DNA of 53,987 nt from Lachnospiraceae bacterium. Lineage in GTDB: Bacteria > Bacillota > Clostridia > Lachnospirales > Lachnospiraceae. Location of the stretch: NCBI GenBank assembly GCA_017619635.1, contig JAFZRZ010000017.1:1-53987 (forward strand), read 5' to 3'. The notes below the pieces were generated by a model. That model had not been told where the DNA came from. It worked only from the letters and a program-made list of their open reading frames with translations, and ran no database searches. The translations under genes and the position numbers were made by a program. Positions 34,157 through 41,421 of this stretch are shown here, piece by piece; positions within the stretch are counted from its first letter, which is position 1; each line of letters begins with the position of its first letter.

Positions 34157-34184
34157 AATATAGCAAAAAAAGGAAAAGTGTCAA
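34157..34184 (-). promoter_or_regulatory. Sigma-A promoter very close to the start codon
   Basis: On the minus strand TTGACA (34184-34179) and TATATT (34162-34157) are separated by 16 nt. The expected transcript start is within a base or two of ATG 34149. Confidence 0.65.
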
Positions 34185-34204
34185 GGGCGTGCATGTTCAC
34201 GCGA

Positions 34205-34234
34205 TAGACAAATCAAGGCTTAAAATGTTATAAT
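34205..34234 (+). promoter_or_regulatory. Sigma-A promoter for the nucleotidyltransferase-galE operon
   Basis: TAGACA (34205-34210) and TATAAT (34229-34234), 18-nt spacer, about 65 nt before ATG 34301. It is divergent from the PaaK-like promoter. Confidence 0.65.
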
Positions 34235-34300
34235 AACTCTAACTGCGAAGTGTGCAGACTTAAAGATGAACGATTCGTAAAAAGCGAAAAAGGAGGATAT

Positions 34301-35218
34301 ATGGATAAGCCTGTATTAGTAATACTTGCTGCCGGAATGGGAAGCCGTTACGGTGGATTGAAGCAGATGGATCCTGTTGATGATAAAGGTCATAAGATTA
34401 TTGATTTTTCGATATATGATGCCAAAGCTGCCGGCTTTGAAAAGGTTGTGTTTATCATAAAAAGAGAGATGGATAAAGACTTTAAGGAATGTGTCGGAGA
34501 TGCTATCGCAAGACATATGGAAGTGGAGTATGTTTATCAGGATATAACGGATATCCCGGATTACTTCACCATGCCCGAAGGCAGGGTTAAGCCGTGGGGA
34601 ACGACACATGCTATCCTTCGCTGCAAGGATGCGATAAACGGTCCTTTCATGGTCATAAATGCAGATGATTACTATGGTAAGCAGGGATATAAGATCATGT
34701 ATGATTTCCTGACAAAGACCATAGACGATGATAGCAGATATGCCATGGTCTCATATGAACTGGGCAATACCCTGACAGAAAAAGGAAGTGTTACCAGGGG
34801 TGTCTGCAAGGTGGATGATAATAACATGCTCACCGATATCGTGGAGCAGAAAAATCTGATAAAGACTCCCAGTGGAGCAGCATATACCGATGCGGATGGA
34901 AACAATGCTGTTGAGATGGATGTTAAGACACCTGTTTCGATGAATATGTGGGGGTTCAAAAAGGGTCTGTTTGATCATCTTGATAAAGCCATGGAACTGT
35001 TCTACAAGGAGGGTATCAAAAAGGATCCTATGAAGGCTGAGTGCCTGATACCAACAGAGGTTGATGTGATCATCAAGTCTGGAAAAGCAACTGTTGAGGT
35101 ATTAAGAAGCTCAGACAAGTGGTTTGGTGTTACTTACAAGGAAGACAAACCTTTTGTTGTTGATAGTATTAAAAAACTTAAAGAAGCCGGAGAATATCCG
35201 GATGTTTTGTGGGGATAA
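34301..35218 (+). CDS. Sugar-1-phosphate nucleotidyltransferase-like protein
   Basis: A 305-residue NTP-transferase fold protein. The nucleotide-binding signature LAAGMGSRYGGLKQMDPV lies near the N-terminus and the metal-binding NADDYYG motif at about residues 123-129. An MNMWGFKKGLF segment follows. It resembles GalU-type enzymes but is not clearly one of them; the sugar is not determined. AGGAGG lies 4 nt before ATG 34301. It ends 2 nt before galE, so both likely feed nucleotide-sugar metabolism. Confidence 0.82.
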   Translation: MDKPVLVILAAGMGSRYGGLKQMDPVDDKGHKIIDFSIYDAKAAGFEKVVFIIKREMDKDFKECVGDAIARHMEVEYVYQDITDIPDYFTMPEGRVKPWGTTHAILRCKDAINGPFMVINADDYYGKQGYKIMYDFLTKTIDDDSRYAMVSYELGNTLTEKGSVTRGVCKVDDNNMLTDIVEQKNLIKTPSGAAYTDADGNNAVEMDVKTPVSMNMWGFKKGLFDHLDKAMELFYKEGIKKDPMKAECLIPTEVDVIIKSGKATVEVLRSSDKWFGVTYKEDKPFVVDSIKKLKEAGEYPDVLWG

Positions 35219-35220
35219 TT

Positions 35221-36237
35221 ATGAAGATACTGGTGACCGGGGGAACCGGATATATAGGAAGTCATACGGTTGTAGAACTGCTTACAGAGGGACATGAAGT
35301 AACGATACTCGATAACCTTAGCAATTCTGACGAAAGGGTAGTGGACAGGATAGAGGCGATAACAAAAGTACGTCCCGGATTTGTTAATGGTGATATAAGA
35401 GACAAAGAAACTCTCGACAGGATTTTTACAGACACAGCATATGATGCCGTGATCCATTTCGCAGGATTAAAGGCTGTGGGAGAGTCTGTTCAAAAACCTC
35501 TTATGTATTATGAGAATAACATTGCTGGTACACTCAATCTGTTAAAGAGCATGGGTGAGAACGGATGCAAGAATATAATCTTTTCATCATCTGCTACTGT
35601 ATACGGCACACCTGCGTTTGTTCCGATAACTGAGGAGTGTCCTAAAGGAACATGTACAAATCCTTACGGATGGACAAAGTCGATGATAGAACAGATAATG
35701 ACAGACCTGTACATATCTGATAATGAATGGAATGTTGTTCTGTTAAGATACTTCAATCCCATAGGAGCTCATGAATCTGGAACAATCGGAGAAAATCCAA
35801 ATGGTATACCTAACAACCTTATGCCTTATGTAACACAGGTGGCAGTAGGAAGATTAAAAGAGCTTGGTGTATTTGGTAATGATTATAATACCCATGACGG
35901 AACGGGGGTCAGGGATTACATCCATGTGGTCGATCTGGCGATCGGACATGTAAAAGCTTTAAGTAAACTTCAGGCAGGAAGCGGACTGTCAATATATAAT
36001 CTCGGAACGGGACAGGGATATTCTGTTCTCGATATAGTTAAGAATTTTGAAGAGGCTACGGGTGTTAAGATCCCTTATGTTATAAAACCCAGAAGGCCCG
36101 GTGACATAGATGAGTGTTATGCGGATCCGTCAAAAGCAGAAAAAGAACTTGGATGGAAGGCTGAACGTGGAATAAGAGAGATGTGCGCTGACTCATGGAG
36201 ATGGCAGAAGAACAATCCCAACGGATATGACGACTGA
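35221..36237 (+). CDS. galE: UDP-glucose 4-epimerase
   Basis: A 338-residue short-chain dehydrogenase-type epimerase. The NAD-binding motif GGTGYIGSH is at residues 7-15. The catalytic Ser in SSSATVYG lies near 122-129, and the YxxxK pair is in NPYGWTKSM. RYFNPIGAH and the C-terminal RRPGDIDECYA blocks are diagnostic of GalE. It interconverts UDP-glucose and UDP-galactose. ATG 35221 is chosen over an upstream in-frame TTG at 35209. Confidence 0.95.
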   Translation: MKILVTGGTGYIGSHTVVELLTEGHEVTILDNLSNSDERVVDRIEAITKVRPGFVNGDIRDKETLDRIFTDTAYDAVIHFAGLKAVGESVQKPLMYYENNIAGTLNLLKSMGENGCKNIIFSSSATVYGTPAFVPITEECPKGTCTNPYGWTKSMIEQIMTDLYISDNEWNVVLLRYFNPIGAHESGTIGENPNGIPNNLMPYVTQVAVGRLKELGVFGNDYNTHDGTGVRDYIHVVDLAIGHVKALSKLQAGSGLSIYNLGTGQGYSVLDIVKNFEEATGVKIPYVIKPRRPGDIDECYADPSKAEKELGWKAERGIREMCADSWRWQKNNPNGYDD

Positions 36238-36259
36238 CTGCTTACGTCTGATGCGCAAG

Positions 36260-36288
36260 TTGAGAGATTTACTTATATATGTTACAAT
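36260..36288 (+). promoter_or_regulatory. Sigma-A promoter for the alarmone synthetase gene
   Basis: TTGAGA (36260-36265) and TACAAT (36283-36288) with a 17-nt spacer, about 30 nt of leader before ATG 36327. Confidence 0.7.
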
Positions 36289-36326
36289 TATATATTGGGG
36301 AGAGAAGGAAGAATGGAAGGTAGCAA

Positions 36327-36974
36327 ATGGCTAGAGACATAAACAGAGAGCCTGATCCGATTGACAGTTGGATGGAGGTTACGCTGGTATATAACTCAGC
36401 TCTGAAGGAGATCGGGACCAAGTTGGAGATACTGAATGATGAGTTCCAACAGGTTCACCGTTATAATCCCATAGAGCATATCAAATCGCGTATCAAGACT
36501 TCTGAGAGCATTGTGAAGAAGCTTAAGAAGAAGGGATATGAATCAACCATTGAAAACATGATTGAGCATGTCAATGATATCGCAGGTATAAGGGTAATAT
36601 GTTCGTTCACCTCGGATATTTACCGCGTAGCTGAGATGATCGGTAATCAGAACGATATAAAGGTTCTTTCGATAAAAGATTATATAAAGAATCCCAAACC
36701 AAGCGGATACAAAAGCTATCATATGCTTGTGACTGTTCCGATATTCTTATCTGACAAAATGGTCAATGCAAAGGTTGAGATACAGATAAGGACGGTAGCG
36801 ATGGATTTCTGGGCCAGCCTTGAACATAAGATACATTACAAGTTTGAAGGAAATGCACCGGAACACATCAAAAATGAACTTAAGGAATGTGCGCGAATGG
36901 TATCTGATCTGGATGCGAGGATGCTTGCTCTAAATGAGGAGATCCGAAGTCTGGAGGACGAAGAGTCGATATAA
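36327..36974 (+). CDS. Small alarmone synthetase (GTP pyrophosphokinase, RelQ-like)
   Basis: A 215-residue single-domain RelA/SpoT synthetase. The domain (about residues 45-180) has RIKTSESIVKKLKKKGY, DIAGIRVIC, KDYIKNPKPSGYKSYH and VEIQIRTVAMDFWASLEHK, the classic synthetase blocks. There is no hydrolase, TGS or ACT domain, so it is a small synthetase that makes (p)ppGpp from ATP and GTP/GDP. GGAAGG precedes ATG 36327. A hairpin follows the gene. Confidence 0.93.
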   Translation: MARDINREPDPIDSWMEVTLVYNSALKEIGTKLEILNDEFQQVHRYNPIEHIKSRIKTSESIVKKLKKKGYESTIENMIEHVNDIAGIRVICSFTSDIYRVAEMIGNQNDIKVLSIKDYIKNPKPSGYKSYHMLVTVPIFLSDKMVNAKVEIQIRTVAMDFWASLEHKIHYKFEGNAPEHIKNELKECARMVSDLDARMLALNEEIRSLEDEESI

Positions 36975-36995
36975 AAAGCCCTAAAAATGAGGAGT

Positions 36996-37021
36996 GCCCG
37001 GATACCTCGCGGCATCCGGGC
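36996..37021 (+). terminator. GC-rich hairpin, probable terminator
   Basis: GCCCGGAT (36996-37003) pairs with ATCCGGGC (37014-37021). It lies just downstream of the alarmone synthetase gene. The following sequence is AT-rich but not a pure T run, so termination is probable rather than certain. Confidence 0.55.
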
Positions 37022-37141
37022 TATTATGAAAAAATTACCTATAGTCTGAATCAACTTTATGGCTTAATTATAGTGATTAATTATGAACAATATATGAACA
37101 GACTATGAATATATAGTAAAAATTACTAAATGGAGGAAGCT

Positions 37142-38293
37142 ATGGATACATTTATTGACAAACTTGCACAAAAAACAGTGGCAAATGATATCATCAATGC
37201 CAACACTGCTGCCGAAGCAAGAGAGAGCCAGAGAATAAAAGATCAGCTGGCAGGATATGAAGAACTTCTTCAGGAAATGAAGCAGGTCAATTTAAAGAAC
37301 ATTGAGGCGGCTTCCAAAGTAAGTGATATGTTGGGTGAAGCAGGCAGTCTTGCAACCAGAGATGCCGGCGGAGCCGAGGTTTCCAAAGAGATGATAGATG
37401 CAGCAAAGGCTTCATCTGAAGAGACACTTCGTGAAGTGCGTTCAGCTTCTCAGGAAACTGTAAGTGCGGTTAAGACAGCTTCCGAAGACATGGTAGCCGC
37501 TTCGATGAGATCATCGGAGAAAGCCATAGCTGCCACAAATTCTTCTAAAGAAGAGATAATCGCAGCATTCAAAGAGAATTCAGACAATGTCAAAGAATCT
37601 ATCGACAGCCTTAAGAGGTCTGCAGATGATGCTGTGGCATCTGTAAAGAGAGCATCCGATGATGCCATATCTTCTATCAGCGGTAAAGCCGGAGAGAATA
37701 TAGAAGAGATAAATAAAGCTGCTGCTACAGTTAAGGAGGCATGTGATGCCGGAATAGACGGCATGAAGACTGCATCCGCTGAAAGCGCAGAGAGTATAAG
37801 ACAGGTTTCTGTATCAAGTGTTGAAGATATCAAAAATGCTTCATCAGCGAGCGTGGAAGAGATCAAAAATGCATCTTCAGCAAGCGTTGAGGATATCAAG
37901 AATGCTTCTGCAGCCAGTGTTGAAGACATAAAGCAGGCTTCGGCTGAAGCAACAGAGACTATCAAGCAGGTTGTGGCAGACGGACTGGAAGCTATCAAGC
38001 AGGCTAGCGGAGATGTTGTAAAAGGTGAAGCTCCCGCTATGGATCAGACCTACCTCGATGCACAGTTTGATGACGTTCATGATGCGATCCACACAGAAAA
38101 TGTCAAAGTATACAGAAATGTTCAGGCTGCAGTTGATGACAGCCTGGCTGATCAGACAAAAGCTTTAAGAGGATATATAGAAAATGCCGGTAAGGACGGA
38201 ACAAAGCTGCCCATCGTTTTAGGTGTTGTCAATTTTGCTCTTGATATCATCATCCTTGCCATCTTATTGCTCAATGCACTGGGTATTTTCTAG
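37142..38293 (+). CDS. Hendecad coiled-coil protein with C-terminal membrane anchor
   Basis: A 383-residue protein, highly helical and rich in Ala, Ser, Glu, Asp and Lys. From residue 226 there are at least four 11-residue units of the form SVEDIKNASSA, encoded by 33-bp DNA repeats at about 37817-37950. Similar looser units extend on both sides. The last 25 residues form a transmembrane helix, making it a tail-anchored or cytoplasm-facing rod. GGAGG at 37132-37136 selects ATG 37142 over ATG 37130. Eleven-residue periodicity suits a right-handed or straight coiled coil, as in some envelope or scaffold proteins. It sits directly before an M23 peptidase gene. Confidence 0.75.
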   Translation: MDTFIDKLAQKTVANDIINANTAAEARESQRIKDQLAGYEELLQEMKQVNLKNIEAASKVSDMLGEAGSLATRDAGGAEVSKEMIDAAKASSEETLREVRSASQETVSAVKTASEDMVAASMRSSEKAIAATNSSKEEIIAAFKENSDNVKESIDSLKRSADDAVASVKRASDDAISSISGKAGENIEEINKAAATVKEACDAGIDGMKTASAESAESIRQVSVSSVEDIKNASSASVEEIKNASSASVEDIKNASAASVEDIKQASAEATETIKQVVADGLEAIKQASGDVVKGEAPAMDQTYLDAQFDDVHDAIHTENVKVYRNVQAAVDDSLADQTKALRGYIENAGKDGTKLPIVLGVVNFALDIIILAILLLNALGIF

Positions 38294-38302
38294 TTTTTGA
38301 TT

Positions 38303-39883
38303 ATGAAGTTTATTACAAGCCGCTATAAAAGGATGAGAGTTGTAATGCTCAAGATGTCCTTGTTGGCGATATTTCTAAATATAATCTTTATACCGCAATA
38401 TCAGAAGATCCGTTCTGAAGGAAATAACTTCTTTAAGGTTTTTCTTAACAACGAGTATGTTGGTTCGGTAGGAAAGCAGACAGATGTGGACCAGCTTTTG
38501 GTGGAAGCCAGAAGAGAGGTTGCTTCCGCATCTGATGCTTTTGTGTTCCTGGAAGCTTCCGTAAGCACTGAAGGAAGCGAAGTTATGTTTGGCGAGACAG
38601 ACTCGGAAGACAGTGTAAGACAGAATATGGTCAACTGTCTTGAAAAGAGCATGCACGAGGGACTTAAACCGGCATATACAGTTAAGATAGGTGGATTCAC
38701 TGTTAACCTTGCAACTTTGGATGACGTTAAAAGTGTACTTCAGGCGGCTGTTGACAAGTATGACCTTGAACATGAGTATACCGTTTCTCTTGAAAAGGAT
38801 CATGCCAGAGAGCTTAATGCTCTAACGGCATCTATCGTTCCGATAGAAGATTCCAAAGAGGAGGATACGACCGGAACTCTTACGGGTGCAGGCTTTGAAA
38901 GACTGTGCGATGAGAGTGAAATGGGAGTCGAGAACATACAGGAAGTCAAGAGTTTTTCTGATTTCGATTACGGGCTTTTAAGCCTGTCTTTTGATAATTC
39001 CATTGAGATAGTAGACGCATATCTTTCTGAAGGACAGTTAGAGAGTGTTGATGCCGCCATTGACAGTATTACCGCAAGCCAGGATAAGAACGTGGTTTAT
39101 GAGGTGCAGTCAGGCGATACACTCTCGGGCATTTCTATGGCCACCGATATTCCGATGGAAAAGATCATAGCTTTAAACGATGCTATCGAGGATGAGAATT
39201 CCATGATCAGGGTCGGTCAGGAGATCATAATAACCAATCCTGAGCCTCCGCTTTCCATAAACAGAGTTGAGCAGGAGTATATAGAAGAGGATTATGACGC
39301 TGAAGTCATTTATATAGATAATGATGAATGGTATACCACGGATCGTGTCACCAGACAGGAGCCGAGTGCAGGCCACAGAAATATAGTTGCTCAGATCAAT
39401 TATTTTAATGATAAGGAAGTCAGCAGAGAGGTTATCAAAGAACAGGTGCTTCTCGAAGCTGTTCCGAAGATCGTTGAAAGAGGAACCAAAGTTCCGCCTA
39501 CATATATAAAGCCTATAAGCGGTGGACGACTTTCTTCTACATTTGGAAGGAGAAATGCACCTACAAGGGGAGCTTCCTCAAATCATCAGGGTGTAGACTG
39601 GGCTATAGCTAAGGGTTCATCGGTTATGGCATCATCCGGAGGTAAGGTAACAAAAGCCGGTTGGGCTAAGGGATACGGATATGTTGTATATATCCAGCAT
39701 CCTGACGGAAAGGAGACCAGATACGGTCACCTCAGCAAGGTATTGGTAAGTGTTGGTCAGACGGTAAGACAGGGAGATAAGATCGCACTGAGCGGAAACT
39801 CAGGTGTCAGCACCGGACCTCACCTTCATTTTGAGATCCGTGTCAACGGTACAGCTGTCAATCCGCTTAAGTATCTGAACTAG
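38303..39883 (+). CDS. LysM-G5-M23 cell-wall endopeptidase
   Basis: A 526-residue exported protein. An N-terminal hydrophobic signal or anchor lies at about residues 14-32. A LysM domain (YEVQSGDTLSGIS onward, about 265-312) binds peptidoglycan. A G5 domain follows (about 325-395). The C-terminal M23 metallopeptidase has HxxxD (His428, Asp432) and HLH (His507, His509). It should cleave peptidoglycan cross-bridges or bind as a scaffold. The start ATG 38303 is preceded by no strong ribosome site; it lies 9 nt after the coiled-coil gene, suggesting coupling. Confidence 0.9.
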   Translation: MKFITSRYKRMRVVMLKMSLLAIFLNIIFIPQYQKIRSEGNNFFKVFLNNEYVGSVGKQTDVDQLLVEARREVASASDAFVFLEASVSTEGSEVMFGETDSEDSVRQNMVNCLEKSMHEGLKPAYTVKIGGFTVNLATLDDVKSVLQAAVDKYDLEHEYTVSLEKDHARELNALTASIVPIEDSKEEDTTGTLTGAGFERLCDESEMGVENIQEVKSFSDFDYGLLSLSFDNSIEIVDAYLSEGQLESVDAAIDSITASQDKNVVYEVQSGDTLSGISMATDIPMEKIIALNDAIEDENSMIRVGQEIIITNPEPPLSINRVEQEYIEEDYDAEVIYIDNDEWYTTDRVTRQEPSAGHRNIVAQINYFNDKEVSREVIKEQVLLEAVPKIVERGTKVPPTYIKPISGGRLSSTFGRRNAPTRGASSNHQGVDWAIAKGSSVMASSGGKVTKAGWAKGYGYVVYIQHPDGKETRYGHLSKVLVSVGQTVRQGDKIALSGNSGVSTGPHLHFEIRVNGTAVNPLKYLN

Positions 39884-39910
39884 TCCGAATCCATAAGCAC
39901 ACGCGTTCGG

Positions 39911-39939
39911 TTTACAAATCGGGGATATGCGTGTATACT
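39911..39939 (+). promoter_or_regulatory. Sigma-A promoter for murA
   Basis: TTTACA (39911-39916) and TATACT (39934-39939), 17-nt spacer, about 80 nt before ATG 40026. Confidence 0.75.
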
Positions 39940-40025
39940 ATAAAAGGTTGTATTTATTTTTATACAATATTTTGTTGTTTGAAGATTCGATATACTATAT
40001 ATAGATTAAAACCGAAGAGGTTGAT

Positions 40026-41318
40026 ATGGAACAATATGTGATCAAGGGTGGCGCACCGCTTGTTGGTGAGGTAGAGATTGGCGGTGCCAAGAACGCGGCA
40101 CTGGCTATCCTTGCGGCTGCCACCATGACAGATGAGACGGTATTGATAGAGAATGTTCCGGATGTGAGAGATACCAATGTTATGATCCAGGCTATGGAGA
40201 GCGTTGGTGTTATAGTTGAACGTCCCGAGAGACATACTGTCAAGATCAATGCCGGAAATATAAGGGTTCAGACAATAGATGATGAATCCATCAAAAAAAT
40301 CAGAGCTTCCTATTATCTTATAGGTGCACTGCTCGGTAAGTATAATGAAGCAGAAGTTGCTCTTCCTGGAGGCTGTAATATCGGAAGCCGTCCTATAGAC
40401 CTTCATATAAAAGGTTTCAGGGCACTGGGGGCAAAGGTTGAGATATCTCACGGTATCATAATCGCAAAAGCAGAGAAACTTCACAGCGGACATATATATC
40501 TTGATAAGGTTTCTGTAGGAGCTACCATAAATGTTATGATGGCGGCAGTTCTTGCAGAAGGTAAGACAATAATCGAGAATGCAGCAAAGGAACCTCATGT
40601 AGTTGATGTGGCAAACTTCCTAAACAGAATGGGTGCAAACGTCAAGGGAGCAGGTACGGATGTTATCCGTATAAAGGGTGTTCCGAAGTTACATGGTACC
40701 GATTATGCCATAATCCCCGATCAGATAGAGGCAGGAACATTCATGTTTGCTGCAGCGATCACAAAGGGAGATGTAACAGTAAAGAACGTAATCCCGAAGC
40801 ATCTTGAGTCCATCAGCTCAAAGCTTCTTGAGATAGGATGTGAGATAGAAGAGTCGGATGAAGCGGTAAGAGTCGTTGCATCAAAGAGACTTGGACATAC
40901 TCATGTAAATACACTTCCCTATCCCGGTTTCCCGACTGACATGCAGCCACAGATCACAGTGGCACTTGGTTTATCCAAGGGAACCAGTATCGTGACAGAG
41001 AGTCTGTTTGAGAATAGATTCAGATATGTTGATGAACTCACTCGTATGGGAGCGAGCATAAAAGTAGAAGGCAGTGTTGCGATAATAGATGGTGTTGAGA
41101 AGTATACCGGAGCGGGAATAAGCGCACCTGATCTTAGAGCCGGTGCAGCATTGGTGCTTGCAGGACTTGCAGCTGAAGGATATACAACAGTTGAGGATAT
41201 CAAGTATATCGAGAGAGGTTACGAGGACTTTGATGAGAAACTCAGAGGACTTGGCGCCATGATAGAGAAGGTCAACACCGAGAAAGATATCCAGAGATTT
41301 AAATTAAAGGTAGTGTAG
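40026..41318 (+). CDS. murA: UDP-N-acetylglucosamine 1-carboxyvinyltransferase
   Basis: A 430-residue EPSP-synthase-fold enzyme for the first committed step of peptidoglycan synthesis, adding enolpyruvate to UDP-GlcNAc. The substrate-binding GGAKNAAL lies near the N-terminus. The fosfomycin-target Cys117 is in PGGCNIGSRPIDLH, and PGFPTDMQ and RFRYVDEL blocks are intact. The length is as expected. GAAGAGG precedes ATG 40026. It has its own promoter and a terminator and is monocistronic. Confidence 0.96.
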   Translation: MEQYVIKGGAPLVGEVEIGGAKNAALAILAAATMTDETVLIENVPDVRDTNVMIQAMESVGVIVERPERHTVKINAGNIRVQTIDDESIKKIRASYYLIGALLGKYNEAEVALPGGCNIGSRPIDLHIKGFRALGAKVEISHGIIIAKAEKLHSGHIYLDKVSVGATINVMMAAVLAEGKTIIENAAKEPHVVDVANFLNRMGANVKGAGTDVIRIKGVPKLHGTDYAIIPDQIEAGTFMFAAAITKGDVTVKNVIPKHLESISSKLLEIGCEIEESDEAVRVVASKRLGHTHVNTLPYPGFPTDMQPQITVALGLSKGTSIVTESLFENRFRYVDELTRMGASIKVEGSVAIIDGVEKYTGAGISAPDLRAGAALVLAGLAAEGYTTVEDIKYIERGYEDFDEKLRGLGAMIEKVNTEKDIQRFKLKVV

Positions 41319-41357
41319 TATATAGGTTTAATAAGAAGTATATTTCTTGTTATGATT

Positions 41358-41388
41358 AAAAAAGTCTTCCCAGTGAGGACTTTTTTAT
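41358..41388 (+). terminator. Intrinsic terminator of murA
   Basis: AAAAAAGTC (41358-41366) pairs with GACTTTTTT (41378-41386), with further pairing at the stem top, ending in a T run. Confidence 0.85.
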
Positions 41389-41409
41389 TTTATAAATCAG
41401 TTCTTAAGT

Positions 41410-41415
41410 TATAAT
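41410..41415 (+). promoter_or_regulatory. TATAAT box giving a possible leaderless transcript
   Basis: A perfect TATAAT ends 6 nt before ATG 41422, so the predicted transcript start coincides with the start codon. The -35 region is weak, and no ribosome site precedes the ATG. Confidence 0.5.
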
Positions 41416-41421
41416 GTTTAT

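Noticed and set aside
37450..37998. 182-codon Ser/Ala-rich open frame on the minus strand
   Set aside because: Mirror of the repetitive coiled-coil gene; the repeats keep several frames open.
39960..40598. 212-codon open frame on the minus strand
   Set aside because: Antisense to the murA start region and to its leader; no ribosome site or family match.
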